Source of the DNA: Euperipatoides rowelli
Taxonomy: Eukaryota > Onychophora > Udeonychophora > Euonychophora > Peripatopsidae
Reading direction: 5' to 3' (one strand)
Assembly: GCA_003024985.2 (NCBI GenBank)
Contig: PXIH01S0002534.1
Length of the DNA: 12,694 nucleotides
Shown here in pieces: positions 7,454-12,694 of this stretch. The stretch's first letter is position 1; every line of letters starts with the position of its first letter. The notes beneath the pieces are model-generated. The model did not search any database. It was not told where the DNA came from and worked only from the letters and a program-made list of their open reading frames with translations. The position numbers and the translations under genes were made by a program.

Positions 7454-8380
7454 ATATTTTTTTTGTTTGTTTTTGTAATGATCAAGCATTTGAACGTCAG
7501 AATTAGACAATTCTTTAAATCAAGTTTAACCGTTGATATTTCGTTATACTTGGTAAATAATAAAAAATATATGCTGAATTTATCTTGTAACAAAATTTAA
7601 TGATGATAAAATAAATCTTAAAAATTGGAAAATATTTTTATTGTTTCAAGTTGGACTTTTTAATAATAAAGGAAAATGATATAATTGATTGAATTACTCT
7701 CCTCTCTCCGCCATGATGCCAGGTTTAAAATATCTCAGAACTAGGGATTCGTAATGAATAAACAGAGCGTACTAGAGATTGGCAACAACTCTTGATTAAC
7801 GGTAAAAAAAATATATATATTTTGGATAATTTTTTTTTTCAACTTACCGGTACTTACAATAATTTTAAATTAATAAAAATTTATCAAGTTTAAGAATAAG
7901 TATATTAAATTATTAGAAATAACTGTTTTATTTGGTAATTTGTTTCAAAATGCTGTAACAAAACTTGGCTGGAAATAAAAATATCTTAATGTTCTAAATT
8001 AATTTTATATGAATTTCCTCTGTGCCAGGGAATCAATGCTTCTTTCAAGGAATCTAGTAGATAAAAATGTGAATTTTAAATGTCTATGTCTAGAAATGAT
8101 TTCCTTAACTTTTCTATGTGGAGTGATAAGTAATTTAAGTTGTGGCTTTAACACAATCTTGTTTTAATAAGATTGACGTAAATAAAAATGAAAAGATCTA
8201 TGCGGATTGTTTTATTTAATAAAGTAACTAAAATTATGTGTGCATATAATTCATGGTCTAATAGGCAAGCAACTATCTTTGCTGCAGATTCCAATTCTTA
8301 AGATAAACATTAAACTAATTTAATTTATTAGCTATCAAAAATCAATTACATATAAACTTCGGCTCAGCAAAACAACTGAA
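7454..8380. other. AT-rich intron sequence, no gene seen
   Basis: No reading frame of note and no strong repeats. A short ACCGGTAC word near 7847-7854 lies next to donor-like bases on the minus strand but has no accompanying exon. Confidence 0.5.
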
Positions 8381-8383
8381 TAA
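8381..8383. repeat. Target site duplication TAA, left copy
   Basis: This TAA directly abuts the GGACGGTGACAC terminus and is matched by TAA at 9452-9454. Confidence 0.65.
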
Positions 8384-8441
8384 GGACGGTGACACACTCA
8401 GCATTGTGGCGTAGCACGTCGCGTTGCAGCACTGCTAACAG

Positions 8442-8644
8442 TTTTAAAACACATAGATTTCAATTGGATGCGCTAAACTGAAAATTGTGTTGGTTTTGCT
8501 GCTTTCGCGTTGATTTTCAGGGATTTTCAGTAGAAAAAAATATAAAGTTTTCTTTAAAAATTGTCACGGTGACAAGCAGTGGCCGGCATTGAAATCAACG
8601 CCCCTTTTTTTAAAGCACATAGTTTTCAAAGTGATTCGCTAAAC
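8442..8644. repeat. Pair of 37-bp subterminal direct repeats
   Basis: The copies at 8442-8478 and 8608-8644 share TTTTAAA, CACATAG, TTTCAA and CGCTAAAC, with 31 of 37 positions identical and a 166-bp period. Between them is the odd palindrome TGTCACGGTGACA (8562-8574). In cut-and-paste elements such repeats can be transposase contact sites, but that is inference here. Confidence 0.6.
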
Positions 8645-9089
8645 ACAACGCTAGTTGCTGCTTGAAGATACCATTCTATTTCCGGCCTGCAAATTGTTTT
8701 GCTATGGGATAAACAATAACAAAAGAAAGAGTATAATTTAATTTAGCATATTTATTTTAAAGAAATAAACTAAATCACCAACACAAAAGGCTATATATTA
8801 TTAGTTTTACATTACAGTAGATTAATTATTAAACATTTTTTTTTAAAAAATAGCCAAACTATTTATTCATTAGCTTGCAGAGAGTATCGTTAGCTAGCAA
8901 AAGTTTGACCTAGTTCTAATTCACAGCTATCCAATCAAAATATAGTAATGACGTCTTATTTGATTGAAACAAATTACACCTTTAAAAGAAATCAAATTTA
9001 AACTGGAATAAAGAATGGAAATATAAAGTAGGGGGCGCTCTAAAACAGTTCTATCATAATATTGTTGGATTATTTATTTTGTTTTTCAA

Positions 9090-9129
9090 ATGCGAGTAAG
9101 CAAAAAAAAAAAGAAAGTTGTACTCGCAT
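9090..9129. repeat. Hairpin with 9-bp arms
   Basis: ATGCGAGTA (9090-9098) pairs with TACTCGCAT (9121-9129) across a 22-base A-rich loop. It lies inside the transposon at 8384-9451. Confidence 0.6.
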
Positions 9130-9135
9130 ATTTTG

Positions 9136-9229
9136 TTAGGCTAATTAAAAATGTTATTATTAATAATATAATCAGTAAAATTCAAGATTTTATTAATAAT
9201 AATATTATTATACAGACAAATTAGCCTAA
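9136..9229. repeat. Inverted repeat pair, possible nested mini-element
   Basis: TTAGGCTAATT (9136-9146) pairs with AATTAGCCTAA (9219-9229). The enclosed 72 bp is AT-rich and partly self-complementary (TTATTATTAATAATA-like). It may be a very short insertion within the larger transposon or just AT-rich folding. Confidence 0.5.
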
Positions 9230-9451
9230 ATAAATATTTTATTAGCATTTATTAATAAAATTAATTTTAGTTAGAATACCGGTGTGGTGGATGAAATTGA
9301 ATCTGAAAAAGGCGTGTCAATTTAGCATTGTAAAATCATCTTGTAATCCTTTGTGCTGCAATGCTCAGCTTGTTTGACATCAAACTATATTAGCATCTTT
9401 TTTACAGCAAAAAAGCTGCACCGTGACACACAGCTGAGTGTGTCACTGGCC

Positions 9452-9454
9452 TAA
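9452..9454. repeat. Target site duplication TAA, right copy
   Basis: This is the partner of 8381-8383, directly after the right terminus ending in GTCACTGGCC. Confidence 0.65.
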
Positions 9455-9539
9455 GTAGTTGATTTACTATTCTCTCATGTTCTCTGGTGCACTCTTACCT
9501 CCCTGCTATCTTTAGGAGAAGTTTAGGAAAGGCTAAATG

Positions 9540-10130
9540 GTTTGAAGCCCCTGAATAGTTTTTGCTACATAAGCATGCAGGCGGCATTGGGCCCGACAAG
9601 TTTGAAAACAGGACTGGTGGGCGAGTGCTCATACATACCCGCCGCCGTAGGAACAGTCATCGATAGGTTTCGACAATACGGAGGAAGTAATCAGTCATTT
9701 CCCACCACCACAGCGATCACCGTTGGATGTCTTTAAAAAAGATTGAGATTGAAGATGTCCATAATGGCTGTGTGGCAGCGACGTTATCAGCCTGTTTGCC
9801 CGTCACTGACCGACTGGCTTGGAGTAAGAGAGATGTCACAGCCCGATGGCGTTAAAAATGTGTTAAAAGAGAAAGTGAGTTGGTGGACAGTACCAGCTAT
9901 GCATAGTCACAGGCAAGTGATGATAGTTTTCATTCCCAATCCAGTGGGTTCAGGTTGCGGGACTGGTCCAGTGGAGAGCTGGTGATGGGTGATAGTGGGA
10001 GAGAAAGGAAAATGATGGCGAAAAGGATCTTTGGATCTGAGACGCTTATGATTTGTGGCGGTGTTCAGACACGGGGATCTACCCACAGTCAGTGTTAGCG
10101 ATGTGTGCGTCGTGTGCATCCTGACATCGA
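9540..10130. other. GC-richer unidentified block, possible decayed coding fragment
   Basis: This block is visibly richer in G and C than its flanks and lies just beyond the transposon. Several medium open frames occur: plus 9542-9736 (64 codons) and 9743-9985 (80 codons), and minus 9907-10119 (70 codons). None matches a family I recognise and they do not connect into one frame. GTGAGT at 9872-9877 could be a donor, but no paired acceptor with an open frame was found. It may be a degraded transposase, a processed pseudogene or an unrecognised repeat. The direction of any original frame is undetermined. Confidence 0.35.
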
Positions 10131-10689
10131 AGAGACAAAAACCGAAAGATAATTTGAAAATACTAGCTTTAAAAATCTATTATAATTGCTCTCAAAATGT
10201 CTTATCGTAATAATTTTTAGGTTATTTCTTTTTTTAAAGTAATTTTTAATTTGTTTTACAAGTCATTTAGAATAGAACTTGGGCATCAAGGTTTAATATA
10301 TTTATGACTTTTAGCTACAATTTTTGGTCTGTTGGTTTTCATTTTTGTAAGTGAATGACTTCCAGAGACTTCTGTGTTTTATATGATTAGCCTCAATTCC
10401 AATGATGTCATTATGTGTGTTTAGTTGTGATGACTTTAGCGCGCTTGTGAAATAAATGACCATGTATATAATTAAAGTGAATGAGTATTTTTTTTTAGGA
10501 AATTACCTATTCTTTAATGCTGATAAGACAAAATTAATGTTTATTTGATTCGAGGAAAATGGTGGAAAAAATATAAAAATTAGTGATTTTTCATTGCCCA
10601 TTGCTAACATTTCTGTTTTCCCAATGTTCTGATTGTGATTGTAGGCTGTTTTTTGTCTGCTGGGAAAAGTATATTAAGATAATATATAT
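10131..10689. other. AT-rich intron sequence, no gene seen
   Basis: Nothing coding or repetitive stands out. The minus-strand frame 10604-10834 runs into the repeat that follows and is not taken as a gene. Confidence 0.5.
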
Positions 10690-10827
10690 CTAAACTAGCT
10701 GAAATATCCGGCGCTGCCCGGGAAAAAATGAATGTTTTGCATATGAAAAGATTGTCCGTGCTCAAATACCTATGTATCCCAATTTTCATCATGATCAGTT
10801 GAACGGTATAGAAAATGATGTGCTGCA

Positions 10828-10841
10828 GCGCCACCTAGTGG
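10828..10841 (-). promoter_or_regulatory. CTCF-like motif, copy 1
   Basis: The minus strand reads CCACTAGGTGGCGC, which fits the core consensus CCASYAGRKGGCRS at every position. The site lies within a short palindrome, CGCCAC and GTGGCG around CTA. Binding depends on the organism having CTCF and on chromatin context, neither visible here. Confidence 0.45.
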
Positions 10842-10949
10842 CGAGTTACAACAAAATGGATAGAACGTAATTATTCTCTGTGCTCAAATACACATGTATA
10901 CCAATTTTCATAGCGATCGGTTGAACGGTATAGAAAATGATGTGCTGCA

Positions 10950-10963
10950 GCGCCACCTAGTGG
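10950..10963 (-). promoter_or_regulatory. CTCF-like motif, copy 2
   Basis: An identical 14-mer to the site at 10828-10841, 122 bases downstream in the next tandem unit and in the same orientation. Confidence 0.45.
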
Positions 10964-11090
10964 CGAGTTACAACAAAGTCGATAGCGTAAAAACCTTCTC
11001 CGTGAAAAATTATATATACGTGCCAACTTTCATGGTGATCGGTCAAACTGTGTCGAAGTCTATTAATCACAAACATAAACAACATCCTAT

Positions 11091-11355
11091 TTTATATAGA
11101 TTATTGAAAGCTGTAAAACTACTGTTTAAATTGAGATACTTCATGCTGAGAATTGCTCTAATTGATTTTTATTGAGTTGATAATGCCCAAATTGCTTTTT
11201 GACTAGTGATACCATATTTTAATTACTGTATGGCCTACAGTAGACTATTACAATTTGTCTCCAATATATACCATTAGGTCTTTTATGGAATGTTTTAAGT
11301 TAATTGTAATTAGGAACAGATTGGGTTGGGTTCTTCTTTCTTTACAGAAAGATTT
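11091..11355. other. AT-rich intron sequence, no gene seen
   Basis: No coding or structural signal was found beyond ordinary AT-rich sequence. Confidence 0.5.
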
Positions 11356-11383
11356 GCATATGGCAAGTTTGATTGCCATATGC
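11356..11383. repeat. Perfect hairpin with 11-bp arms
   Basis: GCATATGGCAA (11356-11366) pairs perfectly with TTGCCATATGC (11373-11383) around the loop GTTTGA. It shares the word ATATGCC with the larger hairpin 53 bases downstream, so the two may be related. Confidence 0.75.
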
Positions 11384-11435
11384 CTTAATGGGTGTTCCAA
11401 AATATCTTTGTGATCTAATTATTTCAGTTAACAAT

Positions 11436-11501
11436 CTATGATAAATGGCATAAAGTCATTTGATAAATATTGTCCAAATGACTATATGCCATTTATCATA
11501 G
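11436..11501. repeat. Long hairpin with 27-bp arms and a 12-base loop
   Basis: The arm at 11436-11462 (starting CTATGATAAATGGCATAAAG) pairs with the arm at 11475-11501 with a single mismatch. The loop is ATAAATATTGTC. The size is close to a microRNA precursor, but the near-perfect stem is more like a recent inverted duplication or a tiny foldback element. Either strand could form it. No flanking target duplication was identified. Confidence 0.8.
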
Positions 11502-11904
11502 AATAGCTTTGGCTTCCACTTGTTTCTATTTATATATTTTATTCCAACAAAACTATGGGATTAAGCCAATTTAAGGGGGCTAGGGAAATTTTGTGTAAAT
11601 TTCTATTTTGTAACCAATAGCTCTATCCCAATAAACCGTTATATAAAACAAAAAGAAATTTAATGTGAATAACCATTATAAATAAGAACAATTATTAAAA
11701 ATCGTAATTATTAAGATTAATAGAACAATCTGATATGAATTCACTGAGTTACAAATTGGTGAGATTACATAATTATTACACAGAATTATACATATCTCTA
11801 ATACACACAATTCTTGAAAGTTATTATTAAAGTAGCGTAAATTGACCAACGAAAACTTTCTATTTGTTTTGGTAGGATTATTAAAATCGATTGAACTCAT
11901 TGTG
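11502..11904. other. AT-rich 3' end of the intron, no gene seen
   Basis: No reading frame with recognisable content. The minus-strand frame 11676-11918 is AT-driven and overlaps the splice acceptor region of the + strand gene. Confidence 0.5.
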
Positions 11905-11908
11905 CCAT

Positions 11909-11938
11909 CTATTAACATCTTTTATTTGTTTAAAACAG
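11909..11938 (+). promoter_or_regulatory. Splice acceptor of the terminal exon
   Basis: A CTATTAAC branch-site-like element (11909-11916) is followed by the T-rich run ATCTTTTATTTGTTT and the final AAAACAG at 11932-11938. It sets the exon start at 11939. Confidence 0.65.
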
Positions 11939-12050
11939 GAATGGCCAGGAAAATGCATCTCAGTTTGATCTGAACCCTGCCAAATTTCCACCATTCTATT
12001 TCTCAAGAGTCAAGAGTTACACATCGACATCCGAAAGCCCTCTGCAATAG
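11939..12050 (+). CDS. Terminal coding exon of the same unidentified gene
   Basis: The exon starts one base before the codon for Asn, so it needs two bases carried from the previous exon; AG from 2178-2179 plus this G makes Arg. The frame then stays open for 36 codons and stops at TAG (12048-12050). The other two frames both close early. The peptide begins NGQENASQFDLNPAKF, continues PPFYFSRVKSY and ends in a Ser/Thr-rich TSTSESPLQ, a composition typical of a flexible C-terminal tail. I do not recognise the protein. Codon use and GC content are higher than in the surrounding intron, which supports a real exon. Together with 2100-2179 it gives the last 63 residues, if no exon lies between. Confidence 0.65.
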
Positions 12051-12380
12051 AATTGCACCACAAGAGATAGCTACAGAGTGTAAAGGATATTAGAAGATAT
12101 TTTTTATGATTATTTCATTGTTAGGTTCCACTCTTCGCTACCATTTTTTAAAATAATACACTGCAGTGTTGTATTTCAGTTTGAAGAATCCTCTACTTCC
12201 TGTCATGTGACGATCAACTACGAGTTCATTGATTCTTAATGTATAGTAGCATGGCAATGTCTTTTTAAAGCTTAAATCGCATTTGATCTGTATAAAGCTA
12301 ATAAAATTTATTGGAAAGATTTTATTTTCTTAAATAAAAGGCTAAAATGGAATGTTTGATTTTGGATAAATTCAAATAAA
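12051..12380 (+). other. Probable 3' untranslated region
   Basis: AT-rich sequence after the stop with no further open frame. It contains the 12-bp palindrome ACACTGCAGTGT (12158-12169). Three AATAAA-type signals lie at its end, so the transcript probably finishes between about 12320 and 12410. The exact cleavage point cannot be set from sequence alone. Confidence 0.5.
12300..12380 (+). terminator. Candidate polyadenylation signals
   Basis: AATAAA occurs at 12300-12305, 12333-12338 and 12375-12380. The last two are followed within about 30 bases by T-rich sequence (CTTTTTTTTAG at 12382-12392 after the third). In AT-rich DNA such hexamers are common by chance, so the position after the stop is the main support. 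Confidence 0.4.
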
Positions 12381-12694
12381 TCTTTTTTTTAGAAAAAATA
12401 TCTTTCTCTTGTTTCTGTGACTGCATATTATGATTTGTCAGAGAAAATAATAATCAAAATTTAATCTGTGACTGTTAATGTATAGGCCTATTAATAGGCA
12501 TTATTTGTATTTATAGTCAAGAATGAAGGTGGGGGCAGATGTTTACATTGAGTAGGGGGAAAATGTGACATTATGATTCAACACATTTCTTTTTCATGTA
12601 CATTTCTACATATATATAGGAAAAGAAGGCATATTGCTTCGATCTGTAGAAGAAAGATGATAAGTGGGGACATGTTTTTTTCTTATTTTTTTTA
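12381..12694. other. AT-rich intergenic sequence, no gene seen
   Basis: No reading frame or repeat of note. The word TATAGGCCTATTAATAGGC (12481-12499) is partly self-complementary and of a kind frequent in marine invertebrate genomes. Confidence 0.45.

Larger units (their letters stand above)
8384..9451. mobile_element. Second non-autonomous PIF/Harbinger-like transposon
   Basis: Inverted termini of 19 bp are at 8384-8402 (GGACGGTGACACACTCAGC) and 9433-9451 (GGCCAGTGACACACTCAGC on the minus strand), with two mismatches. Both ends are flanked by TAA (8381-8383 and 9452-9454), a TWA-type target duplication. The 1,068-bp interior has no transposase frame. The right end forms its own perfect hairpin, GTGACACAC (9423-9431) with GTGTGTCAC (9438-9446). 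Two 37-bp direct repeats (8442-8478 and 8608-8644; 31 of 37 identical) lie near the left end. The termini differ from those of the element at 728-1759, so this is a separate family. Confidence 0.75.
10758..11060. repeat. 122-bp tandem repeat, about 2.5 copies
   Basis: Anchors recur exactly 122 bases apart: GTGCTCAAATA at 10758 and 10880, with a diverged GTGAAAAAT at 11002; TTGAACGG at 10799 and 10921; GATCGG at 10915 and 11037. The first two copies are nearly identical from the TTGAACGG box to the end of the CTCF-like site. The third is diverged and lacks that site. Confidence 0.85.
10694..11090. mobile_element. Interspersed repeat with 122-bp tandem units
   Basis: The head ACTAGCTGAAATATCCGG, followed by CGCTGCCCGGG, matches the type seen at 5010 and 5731. 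It is followed by just over two and a half tandem units of 122 bp. Each unit begins near CCGTG or CTGTG and contains ATTTTCAT, a GATCGGTTGAACGG-like box, ATAGAAAATGATGTGCTGCA and GCGCCACCTAGTGGCGAG. The end passes into a degraded CACAAACATAAACAA tail. The plan resembles non-coding retroelement 3' regions that multiply internal units. The 93-codon frame at 10894-11175 is a by-product of the repeat. Confidence 0.55.
2180..11938 (+). other. Large phase-2 intron filled with repeats
   Basis: The interval runs from the GTAAGT donor at 2180 to the AAAACAG acceptor ending at 11938. No other exon with good sites on both sides was found, although an additional exon of length divisible by three cannot be ruled out. 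At least three transposon-like insertions, a minisatellite and several retroelement fragments make up much of its length, which suggests that it grew by insertion. Confidence 0.55.

Noticed and set aside
7247-7510. 87-codon minus-strand frame
   Set aside because: It runs through the right arm and terminal inverted repeat of the element at 6361-7453.
9872-9877. GTGAGT as a donor for an extra exon in the GC-richer block
   Set aside because: No acceptor with pyrimidine tract and compatible open frame could be paired with it.
10894-11175. 93-codon + frame
   Set aside because: It is created by the 122-bp tandem units and their diverged tail, with no protein-like pattern.
11676-11918. 80-codon minus-strand frame rich in Ile and Asn
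   Set aside because: Composition follows the AT-rich DNA, and it overlaps the branch site of the + strand terminal exon.

Overview
This is a eukaryotic, AT-rich stretch. No bacterial-type gene clusters, ribosome binding sites or dense reading frames are present. It reads as the 3' part of one animal gene on the + strand, broken by a large intron full of transposon remains. Short words such as TAGGCCTA, repeat heads of the type GCGTTGCCCGG and (CTACT)n tracts weakly suggest a marine invertebrate (mollusc, echinoderm or similar). I cannot name the species.

The gene is visible as two exons. An 80-nt internal exon (2100-2179) has a strong branch site, pyrimidine tract and AG, and a perfect GTAAGT donor. 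A terminal exon (11939-12050) ends in TAG. Each exon has exactly one open frame. The first leaves two bases over and the second needs exactly two, so they join in frame into a 63-residue C-terminus that I do not recognise. Between them lies a 9.76-kb intron, and after the stop comes an AT-rich 3' UTR with candidate polyadenylation signals.

Upstream of the internal exon are a possible DNA-transposon end (1-168) and a PIF/Harbinger-like element of about 1.03 kb (728-1759, TTA target duplication), which carries a (CTACT/CTACC)n tract with a G-quadruplex motif on the minus strand. Inside the large intron, in order, are: a GC-richer block followed by a cluster of palindromes (2960-3251); retroelement fragments split by an apparent nested insertion (5010-5870); a terminal-inverted-repeat element (6361-7453) holding a 13-copy minisatellite with a five-unit higher-order pattern, abutting a tRNA-like sequence; a second PIF/Harbinger-like element (8384-9451, TAA target duplication); an unidentified GC-richer block (9540-10130); a retroelement fragment with 122-bp tandem units carrying CTCF-like motifs (10690-11090); and two strong hairpins (11356-11501), one with 27-bp arms.

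I see no multi-gene system, CRISPR array, rRNA gene or intact transposase. The points of most interest are the split gene with its repeat-built intron, the minisatellite architecture, the paired CTCF-like sites and the long hairpin.
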